51,725 nucleotides of DNA. Source: Dolichospermum sp. UHCC 0259. Lineage in GTDB: Bacteria; Cyanobacteriota; Cyanobacteriia; Cyanobacteriales; Nostocaceae. Under the pieces are notes generated by a model. The model was not told the origin of the DNA. It saw only the letters and a program-made list of their open reading frames with translations, and made no database searches. The stretch is taken from NCBI RefSeq assembly GCF_009711935.1, contig NZ_VIKX01000192.1, positions 1-51,725 on the forward strand, given 5' to 3'. Positions 34,662 to 43,931 of the stretch are shown in pieces (within the stretch, counting starts at the first letter, position 1; every line of letters starts with the position of its first letter). The translations under genes were made by a program, and so were the position numbers.

Positions 34662-35360
34662 ATGCAATATTTACCTGCTGCTAATATTTTGGAAATCACC
34701 AAGCTTAATCATTACTTTGGTCATGGTAAGTTACGGATTCAAACTTTGTTTGATATTAATTTGACGATCAAATCTGGAGAAATTGTGATTATGACTGGAC
34801 CGTCTGGTTCAGGAAAAACTACTTTATTAACATTAATTGGTGGTTTGCGTTCTGTCCAAGAGGGAAGTTTAAAATTTAATGAACAGGAATTATTAAATGC
34901 TAGTAATGAAGAATTAGTCCAAATCCGTAGGCAAATTGGTTATATTTTTCAAGCTCATAATTTACTAGATTTCTTAACTGCTATGCAAAATGTACAAATG
35001 TCTTTAGAATTGCAATCTAATATTTCGCAATGGGAATCTTATATTCAGTCCGAAGCCATGCTTAATGCTGTGAAATTAGGAGATAGAGTTAATTATTATC
35101 CCTCTGATCTTTCTGGGGGACAGAAGCAACGAGTGGCGATCGCTCGCGCTTTAGTGAGTCATCCTAAGTTAGTATTGGCTGATGAACCTACGGCTGCTTT
35201 AGATAGTAAATCAGGACGAGATGTGGTGAATTTAATGCAGCAATTAGCAAAAGAACAAGATTGCTCAATTTTAATTGTTACCCATGATAACCGCATTTTA
35301 GATATTGCTGATAGAATTATCAACATGGAGGACGGTTATTTAATTCAACATGAAGTTTAG
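34662..35360 (+). CDS. devA: DevA-type ABC exporter ATP-binding protein
   Basis: This 232-residue ATPase powers the DevBC exporter. It has all motifs: Walker A GPSGSGKTTLL (about residues 47-57), Q-loop YIFQAHNLL, signature LSGGQKQRVAIARAL, Walker B LVLADEPTAALD and the switch His in IVTHDN. It is closest in style to MacB/LolD-type cassettes. It begins six bases after the devC stop. Substrate specificity lies in the DevB/DevC partners; the adjacent synthase suggests its lipid product as cargo, but this is inference. Confidence 0.93.
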   Translation: MQYLPAANILEITKLNHYFGHGKLRIQTLFDINLTIKSGEIVIMTGPSGSGKTTLLTLIGGLRSVQEGSLKFNEQELLNASNEELVQIRRQIGYIFQAHNLLDFLTAMQNVQMSLELQSNISQWESYIQSEAMLNAVKLGDRVNYYPSDLSGGQKQRVAIARALVSHPKLVLADEPTAALDSKSGRDVVNLMQQLAKEQDCSILIVTHDNRILDIADRIINMEDGYLIQHEV

Positions 35361-35381
35361 GGTTATCTCTCAGAGTTTTAT

Positions 35382-36341
35382 TTAACCAAATTTACTAAAA
35401 AATAAAATCACTAACCAAGGTATTGTCAAATCAGGAATTAACCCAGCATAATTTCTCAGAAAAGGTATTGCCGTTGAGAAAATGAACCTCAAAGAACGTA
35501 AAGATACAGGACGATTACCATTTTCATCTACCAATCCATATCTCTTGGCAACTTCAGCGACAATTTGGATTTTACCTGTATATTTGATAATATTAGGATC
35601 AGATGCTAAACTAGCGATCGCTCTCCCAGTGAATAACGGTGTTTCCCAATTATAACCATCACCAAATGATGAAGATGTCCCATGTTCTGAACTCTGTTCT
35701 TGAGCAAAACTGGTAATCTGTTCTGTACCAACAATCCCCGGATAAATAGCCAAAGAAGTCACATGATATTTTTTTAATTCTTTTGCCATATCTGCGGCTA
35801 ATCTATCACAAGCACTTTTCCCCACACCATAAGGAACACTAAAAATATAAGACATTCCGCCCCAAGAAGAAATAGTAAAAATAATTCCCTCCTTCCGCTT
35901 TGTCATCATCCTTGCAGCATAAATACTAGCCACATAATGACTTCGTAAACCTACATTATTAGCCGCATCCCAAAAACTCGGTTCTAACTCCCAAAAAGTT
36001 TTACCAAAACCTTCTCTGATAGCTTGTACTCCCGCATAAACATTATTAACTAAAATATCCAACTTACCATTTTGTTCTCTTTCAATCTGGGCAAAAAGTT
36101 GGCGAATTTGCTCATCATCACTATGATCAACTTGCACAGAAATACAAACCCCACCAGCTTCTATAACGGCGGTTTCAGTTTCTTGTAAACTCCCACCCAG
36201 ACTGTCATTATTAGGTTCTAGAGTGCGTCCTGTAATATAAACTGTAGCACCAGCTTCACCTAATCCAATGGCAATTCCTTTCCCAATGCCTCTAGTAGCA
36301 CCTGTGACTAATGCTATTTTTCCTTGCAGATGTTTAATCAT
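35382..36341 (-). CDS. Short-chain dehydrogenase/reductase (DHRS1-like)
   Basis: This 319-residue NAD(P)-dependent oxidoreductase has the Rossmann motif GATRGIGKGIA (about 14-24). NNVYAGVQ replaces the usual NNAG. The catalytic Ser lies in TISSWGGMSY, and Tyr/Lys in YGVGKSACDRLAADMA. It is longer than a minimal SDR (about 250), with a hydrophobic C-terminus (about 295-319) ending LTIPWLVILFFSKFG that may hold it at a membrane. The general layout resembles the DHRS1 group. It converges on devA with a 21-base gap. It could reduce a keto or aldehyde group of the locus's lipid, but nothing in the sequence proves the link. Confidence 0.85.
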   Translation of the reverse strand: MIKHLQGKIALVTGATRGIGKGIAIGLGEAGATVYITGRTLEPNNDSLGGSLQETETAVIEAGGVCISVQVDHSDDEQIRQLFAQIEREQNGKLDILVNNVYAGVQAIREGFGKTFWELEPSFWDAANNVGLRSHYVASIYAARMMTKRKEGIIFTISSWGGMSYIFSVPYGVGKSACDRLAADMAKELKKYHVTSLAIYPGIVGTEQITSFAQEQSSEHGTSSSFGDGYNWETPLFTGRAIASLASDPNIIKYTGKIQIVAEVAKRYGLVDENGNRPVSLRSLRFIFSTAIPFLRNYAGLIPDLTIPWLVILFFSKFG

Positions 36342-36411
36342 TTTTTTATGAGTAAATTTGTATTTTTAGAATATAATTATTATATTAATATTCTGAATTT
36401 TGTCAATCATC

Positions 36412-37227
36412 ATGAATCTACCAATCAACGACATCAAACAAATCATCAAGAATACGATTATTGCAGAAACGCAAATCATCGAAATCAAAATCCCAACAAG
36501 CGAAAAAACAGCTTTAGCAATGGAGATTAATCTTGATAATAAGCTAGAAGCATGGGAAATAATGAGAAATCTTTTTCCGCAAACTCAACTTTATCCTGTG
36601 ATAGTTGCCTGTTGGTTAGGAAAAACCGATAATTGGAACAATGACATTATTGATGCTGATTTATGTTGTCGGTTTGGATATCAACAAGAACCAGTAGAAA
36701 ATCAAAATCAAAATAATAGTATTCCAGAATTAATTACCAAAATTGATAAAATCAACATTCAGGATTTTTTACATCAAAAGACAGAAATAACTTCAGAAGA
36801 GTTTAACAAAAAACTGGCATTTTTAGAAGCACAAAATCACCAACAGAATTTAATTGATTTGAGGTATTTACAATGGTATGAACCTATTAATCAACCTTTA
36901 GCACTACTATTATTACCTGTTGAAAATAGTTGGGAAATACTAGCTTATTTGCATTGGTATGGTGCAGAATCTTTAGGTAGTGATAAAGTCATGGCTATGT
37001 TAAAATATTGGCATGAGAAATATCACATAGAATTGGTTTGTCACTACGGAACTATGTTACAATTGACAGTAAAGAATAAACCAAAAACTTGTCAAGAAGC
37101 CTTACAATTAGCAATCGAACAAGAAATCATTGCTCCTTGTACGACTATGTTACCTGGTGTTTCTCTTGAAGATCATGCTTGTGCATTATTAAAGAGTGAT
37201 ACTTGGTTTCTGCATGAACGCCCTTAA
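36412..37227 (+). CDS. DUF4253-type protein
   Basis: A soluble protein of about 271 residues. The C-terminal third matches DUF4253: WEILAYLHWYGAESLGSDKV, then MLKYWHEKYHIELVCHYGTM, then QEALQLAIEQEIIAPCTTML and DHACALLKSDTWFLHERP at the end. Function is unknown. The N-terminal half (LYPVIVACWLGKTDNWNNDI) also suits the family. I prefer ATG 36412 to an in-frame TTG at 36400. It diverges from the SDR gene with a 70-base AT-only spacer that must hold both promoters. Confidence 0.7.
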   Translation: MNLPINDIKQIIKNTIIAETQIIEIKIPTSEKTALAMEINLDNKLEAWEIMRNLFPQTQLYPVIVACWLGKTDNWNNDIIDADLCCRFGYQQEPVENQNQNNSIPELITKIDKINIQDFLHQKTEITSEEFNKKLAFLEAQNHQQNLIDLRYLQWYEPINQPLALLLLPVENSWEILAYLHWYGAESLGSDKVMAMLKYWHEKYHIELVCHYGTMLQLTVKNKPKTCQEALQLAIEQEIIAPCTTMLPGVSLEDHACALLKSDTWFLHERP

Positions 37228-37543
37228 ATTTATTTAAACATATTTATTTTTATTGAAATATAAATAAGATGTGTTTATTAATCAATACTTCGCAACGCTA
37301 ACGCTTTTTACAATTTAGCAAAGGTATTGTTGTTGAAGAAAAATTTACCGAATCGTAGATGTGATGGGGTTCTTAAACCTGGTTATTCATACACCACTCG
37401 CACAAAATTCATTCTAACTCCTTCTTTCTTCTTTCTTCTTTCTTCCTCCTGACTCCTGACTCCTATTAATTTTTAAACATATCCTGAAAAGACAAGATAT
37501 TGTTACAATATTTAACAACGTTGATTTAACTGGTGGCTTCTTC
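37228..37543. other. Spacer upstream of the AarF-like gene with CTTCTTT and CTCCTGA repeats
   Basis: A 316-base gap. A tandem TTCTTTC run followed by CTCCTGACTCCTGACTCCT lies at about 37418-37465. The remainder is AT-rich and probably holds the aarF-like promoter. No ORF or RNA gene seen. Confidence 0.5.
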
Positions 37544-39529
37544 ATGATGGTTAAGACACTTCCCCCTAGTTCTCGAACAAGTCAGGAGGACAGTCGCGGA
37601 GGCGAATTGTCCGTGATTGAGGTAGTAGCAGAACAAAGTACACAGACGGTAGTAATCAAATCGGCGCAAGCTGCGGAACAACCCAGGTACAGGGTGAGGA
37701 CAGAATCTGAACCGGAGTCGGTGCTATATGATCCTGTGGAAATAGCAGCACAGTATAGTGGACGATTCCTGCAAGTTATCCGGCGCATTCTGACGGTTTT
37801 AAAACCAATTCTTGCCTTTGTTTTTGGGTTATGGTGGGATAAGCAATGGGGAACTTTGGCTAAAAATGAACGCCGTCGCGCTGTTCAACTCAGAGAATTA
37901 TTAACCAAGTTAGGTCCGGCTTACATTAAAATTGGTCAAGCTTTATCCACCAGACCAGATTTAGTTCCACCCATTTATTTAGAAGAATTAACTAGACTTC
38001 AAGACCAATTACCAGCTTTTCCTAATGAAATAGCTTACCAATTTATTAAGGAAGAATTGGGAGCAACACCAGCAGAAATTTATGCAGAAGTGTCGTCACA
38101 ACCGATTGCGGCAGCTTCCTTGGGACAGGTATATAAAGGCAGATTGAAAACTGGGGAAGAAGTAGCGATTAAAGTCCAACGTCCAGATTTACGGGAACGA
38201 ATTACGATAGATTTGTATATTTTACGGAAACTGGCTGCTTGGGTACAGCGGAATGTCAAGCGGGTACGTAGTGATTTAGTCGGAATTTTGGATGAGTTAG
38301 GCGATCGCATTTTTGAAGAAATGGACTATATTCATGAAGGCGAAAATGCAGAACGCTTTTTTGAATTATATGGTCACATGAAGGATATTTATGTACCAAA
38401 AATTTACTGGGAATACACCAACCGTCGCGTTTTAACGATGGAGTGGATTAACGGCATCAAATTAACTCAACCCGAAAAAATTGCCGCATTAGGAATCAAT
38501 GCCCGGTATTTAATTGAAGTTGGAGTCCAGTGTTCTTTGCGTCAATTATTAGAACATGGATTTTTCCACGCTGACCCCCATCCAGGTAACTTATTAGCGA
38601 CAATGGATGGTAAACTAGCTTATCTCGATTTTGGCATGATGAGCGAAGTGAAACCAGCCCAACGTTATGGTTTAATTGAGGCAATTGTCCACGTCGTTAA
38701 TCGGGAATTTGATAGTTTAGCAAAAGACTATGTAAAATTAGAATTTCTCACTCCCGAAACAGACCTAACTCCCATTATTCCTGCTTTTGCCAAGGTATTT
38801 GCTAACGCTCAAGGTGCAAGTGTCGCGGATTTGAATATTAAAAGTATCACCGATGATTTATCAGCTTTAATGTATGAATATCCCTTCCGTGTTCCCCCTT
38901 ATTATGCCTTAATTATTCGTTCCCTTGTAACTTTGGAAGGAATTGCAATTTATATAGATCCCGATTTCAAAGTTCTCAGTGAAGCCTATCCTTATGTTGC
39001 TAAAAGGCTGTTAACAGATCCCGCAAATGAGTTAAGAACATCATTACAAGAATTACTGTTTAAAGATGGTAAATTCCGCTGGAATCGTTTAGAAAACCTG
39101 TTAAAAAATGCCCGCAGTAACCAAGAATATGATCTTAATTTAGTCGTTAATCAAGGAGTAGAATTTCTCTCTTCTGAACGAGGTGCATTTATTCGTGATA
39201 GATTAGTTGATGAATTTTTCAACAGTGTAGATGCTGTCAGTAAAAATGCCTTACACAACTTCACTTATGTACTTCGAGAAAAGGTAGGAATTACCGCAGT
39301 TAATCAAATTCCTTCAGCTTCAGTTGAACAACAACAAACCTTGGAATATATTAAACGCATTGCCGGAATTTTGCGAGACACTAAAGGATTTGATGCTACA
39401 AAATTTGCTCCTCAATTAGCCCAAATTATTGTTAATCCAGGAGTCCAACTTTTAAGTCAACAAATTGCCACTCGTGTTACCCAGAAAGCCGTAACTCGCA
39501 TCATTCGGGATTTATTAGCATCTGAATAA
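37544..39529 (+). CDS. AarF/UbiB/ABC1-family atypical kinase
   Basis: This 661-residue atypical protein kinase-like ATPase belongs to the ADCK/ABC1K family, linked in phototrophs to quinone and prenyl-lipid metabolism. Motifs in order: GPAYIKIGQALSTRPDL (the KxGQ family motif), LQDQLPAF, AAASLGQVYKG (Ala-rich nucleotide loop), VAIKVQRP (Lys), EMDYIHEGENAERF, HADPHPGNLL (catalytic loop) and YLDFGMM (metal Asp). The N-terminal ~70 residues are variable, and a hydrophobic patch (about 85-100, VLKPILAFVFGLW) may touch the membrane. The C-terminal 200 residues form the extension usual in cyanobacterial members. Several paralogues exist in cyanobacteria, so no symbol is given. Confidence 0.92.
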   Translation: MMVKTLPPSSRTSQEDSRGGELSVIEVVAEQSTQTVVIKSAQAAEQPRYRVRTESEPESVLYDPVEIAAQYSGRFLQVIRRILTVLKPILAFVFGLWWDKQWGTLAKNERRRAVQLRELLTKLGPAYIKIGQALSTRPDLVPPIYLEELTRLQDQLPAFPNEIAYQFIKEELGATPAEIYAEVSSQPIAAASLGQVYKGRLKTGEEVAIKVQRPDLRERITIDLYILRKLAAWVQRNVKRVRSDLVGILDELGDRIFEEMDYIHEGENAERFFELYGHMKDIYVPKIYWEYTNRRVLTMEWINGIKLTQPEKIAALGINARYLIEVGVQCSLRQLLEHGFFHADPHPGNLLATMDGKLAYLDFGMMSEVKPAQRYGLIEAIVHVVNREFDSLAKDYVKLEFLTPETDLTPIIPAFAKVFANAQGASVADLNIKSITDDLSALMYEYPFRVPPYYALIIRSLVTLEGIAIYIDPDFKVLSEAYPYVAKRLLTDPANELRTSLQELLFKDGKFRWNRLENLLKNARSNQEYDLNLVVNQGVEFLSSERGAFIRDRLVDEFFNSVDAVSKNALHNFTYVLREKVGITAVNQIPSASVEQQQTLEYIKRIAGILRDTKGFDATKFAPQLAQIIVNPGVQLLSQQIATRVTQKAVTRIIRDLLASE

Positions 39530-39540
39530 TGTCCAAACTG

Positions 39541-39690
<150 letters not shown>

Positions 39691-39713
39691 GTCCCACTAC
39701 TTAGTTTACACAA

Positions 39714-40001
39714 TCAAATATTTGTTTCTAAACTCTGAGCGTAAATCACCTCAATATTGCTACCAAAATCCAATTTATCTAAGGATTCTGTGAAAAACAC
39801 AAAACCCTTATACGCCGTCACATACTTATATATTTTCGTAAAATAACCTTCACTGGTGACAATGACAAGCGGCTCTTCACCTTTGGCAAGAATATCCAAA
39901 AAAGCATCTAATTTTACACATACACCAGTACCCTGATGAGTAAAAATACTCCCACCAATAGTAGCAGGTTGAGCAGCCGCATCACCACTGTAATAGCTCA
40001 T
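39714..40001 (-). CDS. Small conserved cyanobacterial protein, function unknown
   Basis: A 95-residue soluble protein starting MSYYSGDAAAQPATIGGSIF, with a beta-rich body (GVCVKLDAFLDILAK, PLVIVTSEGYFTKIYKYVTA, YKGFVFFTESLDKLDF). No domain is recognised. The compact, well-formed sequence, codon use like its neighbours and position directly after aroH on the same strand (39-base gap) support a real gene. Cotranscription with aroH is likely; no function can be inferred. Confidence 0.6.
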   Translation of the reverse strand: MSYYSGDAAAQPATIGGSIFTHQGTGVCVKLDAFLDILAKGEEPLVIVTSEGYFTKIYKYVTAYKGFVFFTESLDKLDFGSNIEVIYAQSLETNI

Positions 40002-40040
40002 TTAGCGCTAACTTTTACTTATGTTATTGACCAGCTAATT

Positions 40041-40457
40041 CTAAACTTTCGTCTCCACTACGTGCTGTGAAGTTTGTAACGTTTGGGGTAAACTCCAATC
40101 GGGACGCAATTTAGCAGCTTGACGTAAATAAACGTGGTGAATTGGCGTAGAAGTTGGTAAATTAGCGTGAATTAGAAAGCGAATACAGCGCGGTAAACTT
40201 CCTTCAACGTGCATTTGTTGGACATCTAACATAGCTACACTATCCCACAAAGGACGACTGCGGGCGATCGCTGCTGGAAAAATAGCATCCAAATCCTTGG
40301 TAACAGAAAAAGTCACACTAATCATATCGTCCGGTTGGAGTTTATTTCTCTGCTCCAATTCATCTAATAATTCTGTCACTGAATCCCGAATTGCTTCGAC
40401 ACTATTTTCTGCAACAGTTGTTGCACCCCGAATTGCTCGCATTTGCCATTCCACCAC
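40041..40457 (-). CDS. aroH: Chorismate mutase, AroH type
   Basis: AroH is a monofunctional chorismate mutase converting chorismate to prephenate for Phe/Tyr synthesis. It is a trimeric Bacillus AroH-like fold of about 138 residues. Recognisable segments are MRAIRGATTVAENSVEAI, then VTFSVTKDLDAIFPAAIARS, then WDSVAMLDVQQMHVEGSLPR with CIRFLIH. Active-site Arg and Glu residues occur in these segments. AAGGAGGA ends about 6 bases before a GTG at 40457 (V-E-W-Q-M-R), so translation probably begins at GTG 40457 or 40454 rather than the ATG of MRAIRG, which is 20 bases from the ribosome site. Confidence 0.94.
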   Translation of the reverse strand: MVEWQMRAIRGATTVAENSVEAIRDSVTELLDELEQRNKLQPDDMISVTFSVTKDLDAIFPAAIARSRPLWDSVAMLDVQQMHVEGSLPRCIRFLIHANLPTSTPIHHVYLRQAAKLRPDWSLPQTLQTSQHVVETKV

Positions 40458-40479
40458 CAAAATCCTCCTTTTGTATTTG

Positions 40480-40622
40480 TTCGTTGTCAGTTGTTAGTTG
40501 TCAGTTGTCAGTTGTCAGTTGTTAGTTGTTTCCTATTCCCAATGCCCAATGCCCAATGCCCAATGCCCAATGCCCAATGCCCAATGCCCAATGCCCAATG
40601 CCCAATGCCCAATGCCCAATGC
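40480..40622. repeat. STRR runs GTCAGTT and CCCAATG
   Basis: GTCAGTT/GTTAGTT units at about 40485-40529, then CCCAATG repeated about twelve times without interruption at 40538-40621. The second run lies immediately past the sppA stop. Confidence 0.93.
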
Positions 40623-40633
40623 CCACTAACTTT

Positions 40634-41455
40634 CTATGGACGATATAACCACATGGGTAATCCACTTGTAGACATTTCAAATTCTAACCAATCAATTCCA
40701 GCACTAATACCTGATTTGGCTAGACGATTTCCCGGTAGAACACGACTCAACAATGGTTTCCGTTCTTCTAGCGTATAGCAAACAGTTTTCTCAGGATCAA
40801 GTCCTACTAATTCCGCTGTCCACCGTCTTGCATCCTCTTCTGTTCCTAAGCGGTCTACAACACCTAATTCTAAGGCTTGCTGTCCGGTAAAAATTCGGCC
40901 GTCAGCAAAACTTTTTACCTTCTCTACAGTCAATGAACGAGCTTCTGCCACCGTTTCCACAAATTGTTGATAGCTACAATCAATCAAGTCTTGCAGAATA
41001 GTTTGTTCCGGTTCTGTTAATTCCCGATCAAAAGCTAATATATCTTTGTACGGTCCTGACTTAATGACCTTAAAAGACACACCAATTTTCCCCAATAGCA
41101 CCTCTAGATTATTCCCTCGCAGAATTACCCCAATACTGCCTGTAATCGTGCCGGGATTCGCCATGATATGTTCTGCTCCCATACCAATATAAACGCCTCC
41201 AGAAGCGGAAATATTCCCAAAACTAGCAACAATCTTGATTTTTTTGGCTAATCTCTTCAGGGCGCTGTAGATTTCTTGAGAATCACCCACTGTACCTCCA
41301 GGACTATCAATGCGGAGCAGTAAAGCGGGAAATTTACCTTCCTCTACGGTTTCCAATGCTTCTAGAACGTGCTTACGAGTTGCACTAGCGATCGCACCGC
41401 TAACTTCAATCCGTGCAATTTGTTTCCGAAAGTTGGGCTTAAATGGCCAAATCAT
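40634..41455 (-). CDS. sppA: Signal peptide peptidase SppA (S49 serine protease)
   Basis: A membrane-associated S49 peptidase of about 273 residues, the short form of SppA. It starts [20 protein letters not shown] at ATG 41455; a TTG at 41461 would add two residues. The fold motifs are [39 protein letters not shown] (nucleophile Ser in the SASGG motif), [14 protein letters not shown] and the Lys region [10 protein letters not shown]. Near the end is [20 protein letters not shown]. It lacks the duplicated N-terminal domain of E. coli SppA. In photosynthetic organisms such proteases are linked to light-stress turnover of antenna proteins. It is upstream of aroH on the same strand, separated by repeats. 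Confidence 0.94.
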   Translation of the reverse strand: MIWPFKPNFRKQIARIEVSGAIASATRKHVLEALETVEEGKFPALLLRIDSPGGTVGDSQEIYSALKRLAKKIKIVASFGNISASGGVYIGMGAEHIMANPGTITGSIGVILRGNNLEVLLGKIGVSFKVIKSGPYKDILAFDRELTEPEQTILQDLIDCSYQQFVETVAEARSLTVEKVKSFADGRIFTGQQALELGVVDRLGTEEDARRWTAELVGLDPEKTVCYTLEERKPLLSRVLPGNRLAKSGISAGIDWLEFEMSTSGLPMWLYRP

Positions 41456-41971
41456 GGGCAATCAAATAACTTTTTAATCTTTTGAATATCTTTAATATAG
41501 AACGCCTAGCGCGAACCTAACGGGTTCTAAACAAGTAAGCAAAGTTGATTATATAAAAAATTTGGATTTGTAGGGGTAGCGCCCCGTGCCTACCCCGGTA
41601 TTTAGGGCAACCACAGGGGGTTTGCCCCTACTTTCGCCTTGTGATACTAGATCACCCAATCATTATTAAAAATCTTAAGGAAATTTTTAGATTTTATATG
41701 TAGTTTTATTTGGTATTTTTAAGGAGCAAGGGCAAAGTATTGAAAAATATTAACTCTCACCACAAATATACCCATCTCAACTCTATTGTGTTGTACCACT
41801 GCACTACACGAGAATTTGGGAAAATAACGAACTTAAAATATAGAAATCTCCAGCACAGAGCCAATAGCTTATAGTAAAAATAGAAATACTCAGCTATAGG
41901 TCGCAATGATTAAGATTAACTCTTGTGAGATTCTTTGAAGCACCAACATAGCTTAAATGCTTTGGTAACAT
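41456..41971. other. Intergenic region with GTAGGGG foldback repeat
   Basis: A 516-base gap without ORF. It holds the foldback at 41570-41631 (listed separately) and the sppA promoter at its left. The right half is AT-rich with no recognised feature. Confidence 0.5.
41570..41631. repeat. GTAGGGG...CCCCTAC foldback element
   Basis: Outer arms GTAGGGG and CCCCTAC enclose two smaller hairpins, GGGTAGCG..GCCTACCC and GGGCAA..TTTGCCC. The total is 62 bases. Similar GC-rich foldbacks recur in cyanobacterial spacers. Confidence 0.65.
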
Positions 41972-42268
41972 TCAAGAATCAGTATGAAGAATTTGATAAC
42001 GGTAATGAACATAGATATCAAACAGCGCCCCAACAAAGCCGCAAGTTAAACCAATAGTCAATAGACCGTTGAGGGAACTACCACTGCCGAAAGTGGCGAG
42101 AAAATGGAGAATTTGGATAGAGACATCCGAAATTATCCCTTGTAGACCAGGAACATAGCCAAAAAGTGATAAAACCAACAACAAACCACCAACCAGGAAG
42201 ACAGGGACAAGAAAACTAAAAATGGTGGTTAGCACTAAAGATCGGAAAAAGTTACTAAATATAGTCAT
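41972..42268 (-). CDS. Small membrane protein, unknown
   Basis: About 98 residues from the ATG at 42268 (MTIFSNFFRSLVLTTIFSFL). The longer frame from 42355 has a poor N-terminus. Two or three hydrophobic segments are visible: SLVLTTIFSFLVPVFLVGGL, then GLLTIGLTCGFVGALFDIYV. Family unknown; proteins of this shape are common and unstudied in cyanobacteria. It diverges from the MlaE gene with a 334-base spacer. Confidence 0.55.
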   Translation of the reverse strand: MTIFSNFFRSLVLTTIFSFLVPVFLVGGLLLVLSLFGYVPGLQGIISDVSIQILHFLATFGSGSSLNGLLTIGLTCGFVGALFDIYVHYRYQILHTDS

Positions 42269-42602
42269 GATTAGACCAAGGTAGTGGGTAACTTGAGAGA
42301 TTAAGCGAAAAATTATCTGCCAATTTCTACAATACTGGCGATCGCTCCCAAACATTCATTTCGTCAAGAATCTTAAGTTTTCATTAAATTGCACTGGTAA
42401 TAGTTACCCCAAGTGCATTGGGTATTTTTGAAATTTAAAACCCCTACAACCTTGGAAACATAAGGGTTTACATCTCAGTGTGCAGTTTACCAGAAGTAAA
42501 AACACTTTAAAAACTCGCTCAATTTTATGAGACTAGCCGTAAACTAAGTTAATAATTTGCATATTGTCTAGTGTTAATTCTATCCCCCACAACCAGTGAC
42601 CA
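42269..42602. other. Divergent spacer upstream of the MlaE-type gene
   Basis: A 334-base AT-rich gap. I see no repeat run, ORF or RNA gene. It presumably carries the divergent promoters. Confidence 0.4.
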
Positions 42603-43388
42603 ATGGCCAAATCCAGTATAGGAACATGGAGTCAGCGCTTGCTGGCTGCGACCTTTTTAGGTGGACAAGTCATATTTCACCTCCTTCAAGGTAAAATTCA
42701 CCGTCGTAACACCCTAGAACAATTGGCAATAGTTGGACCCGACTCCTTCTTCATTGCCCTATTAACAGCCATATTCGTGGGCGCAGTATTCACAATACAG
42801 GTAGCACGGGAATTCATCAACTTCGGGGCAGGAAACCTCGTTGGGGGCGTATTAGCAGTAGCATTAACCAGAGAACTTAGCCCCGTATTGACAGCAGTAG
42901 TTTTAGCAGGAAGAGTAGGTTCAGCCTTCGCAGCCGAAATCGGCACAATGAAAGTTACAGAACAAATAGATGCTCTGTTAATGTTAAAAACAGATCCCAT
43001 TGATTATCTAGTCATTCCCCGGCTTCTGGCTTGCTTCATCATGCTGCCTGTCTTAACTTTGCTATCCTTAATCACAGGAATGTCTGGAGGATTGCTTATA
43101 GCCACCCGCATTTATAACCTTTCCGATACAGTATTTCTAGACTCAGCCAGGGACTTTCTCGACATCTGGGATATTGGTAGTGCCATGATTAAAGCCTGTT
43201 GCTTTGGTGTATTAATCGCCATTATCGGCTGTAGCTGGGGTTTAACTACCACAGGCGGTGCTAAAGGTGTAGGACAATCAACTACAACTGCTGTTGTCAC
43301 TGCCCTATTAGTTATCTTTATTAGCAACTTCTTTTTATCTTGGGTAATGTTCCAAGGTCCCGGTAGTGGATTATCACCAGGACAGTGA
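42603..43388 (+). CDS. mlaE: MlaE-family ABC transporter permease
   Basis: This 261-residue permease of the phospholipid-trafficking MlaE/TGD1 family has five or six hydrophobic segments. The family core is present: FFIALLTAIFVGAVFTIQVA, then LTRELSPVLTAVVLAGRVGS, then AAEIGTMKVTEQIDAL. MlaE with an ATPase (MlaF) and substrate-binding protein (MlaD) moves lipids between membranes; the TGD1 orthologue does so in chloroplasts. Partners are not adjacent. The following DUF3119, DUF3086 and plsY genes, all on the same strand, suggest a lipid-homeostasis gene set. Confidence 0.92.
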   Translation: MAKSSIGTWSQRLLAATFLGGQVIFHLLQGKIHRRNTLEQLAIVGPDSFFIALLTAIFVGAVFTIQVAREFINFGAGNLVGGVLAVALTRELSPVLTAVVLAGRVGSAFAAEIGTMKVTEQIDALLMLKTDPIDYLVIPRLLACFIMLPVLTLLSLITGMSGGLLIATRIYNLSDTVFLDSARDFLDIWDIGSAMIKACCFGVLIAIIGCSWGLTTTGGAKGVGQSTTTAVVTALLVIFISNFFLSWVMFQGPGSGLSPGQ

Positions 43389-43469
43389 TTTAGAGGCAAG
43401 AGGCAAGAGGTAAGAGGGAAAATAGAGTAATTAAGAATTACGAATTTATAGAAAGAGGAGAAAAAGATT

Positions 43470-43859
43470 TTGCATAGTTCATTCACACCTAACACCATAT
43501 CAACAGTAGAACTCAAGCCAAGTTACAATATTCCTATTGTTTTAGTCGTGGGCGCTATTCCCGTACTATTAATACAACCTTTGTTGGGAGGAATATTAAC
43601 GCTTTTGGGTTTGTTTTTGATGTTGCAAGCTGTAACACTGCGCTTTCAATTTACCGCTACTGACTTTGATCTTTATAGAGGCGAAAAGTTAATTAAGCGT
43701 TTTCCCTATCAAGAATGGCAAAATTGGCGAATATTCTGGAATCCAGTCCCCATTTTGTTCTATTTTAAAGAAGTGAACAGTATTCACTTTCTGCCAATTT
43801 TATTTGACCCCAAAACCTTAAAATCTTGTCTAGAAGAACGTTGTCCACGCATTGATTAG
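43470..43859 (+). CDS. DUF3119-family membrane protein
   Basis: This 129-residue protein of cyanobacteria and plastid-bearing eukaryotes has a double hydrophobic segment near residues 21-55 (VLVVGAIPVLLIQPLLGGIL). A soluble strand-rich half follows (LRFQFTATDFDLYRGEKLIK, then FPYQEWQNWRIFWNP). The end LKSCLEERCPRID is typical. Function is not established. Translation seems to start at TTG 43470, since AGGAG lies about 9 bases upstream and no ATG is near. It sits between the MlaE permease gene (81-base gap) and the DUF3086 gene (72-base gap). Confidence 0.85.
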   Translation: MHSSFTPNTISTVELKPSYNIPIVLVVGAIPVLLIQPLLGGILTLLGLFLMLQAVTLRFQFTATDFDLYRGEKLIKRFPYQEWQNWRIFWNPVPILFYFKEVNSIHFLPILFDPKTLKSCLEERCPRID

Positions 43860-43931
43860 ATTTTGTCTCTAGTCAATTGGATATTTCAAGAAAGATATTT
43901 TTTGTATCATGGAAAATTTATATAGTTGTTT

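Noticed and set aside
15496-35360. Whether the locus is the classical heterocyst glycolipid (hgl) island
   Set aside because: The hallmark neighbours hetM/hglB reductase, hetN and hetI are absent, and a condensation protein and TubC-docked unknown are present instead; only the synthase type and DevBCA-like exporter are shared.
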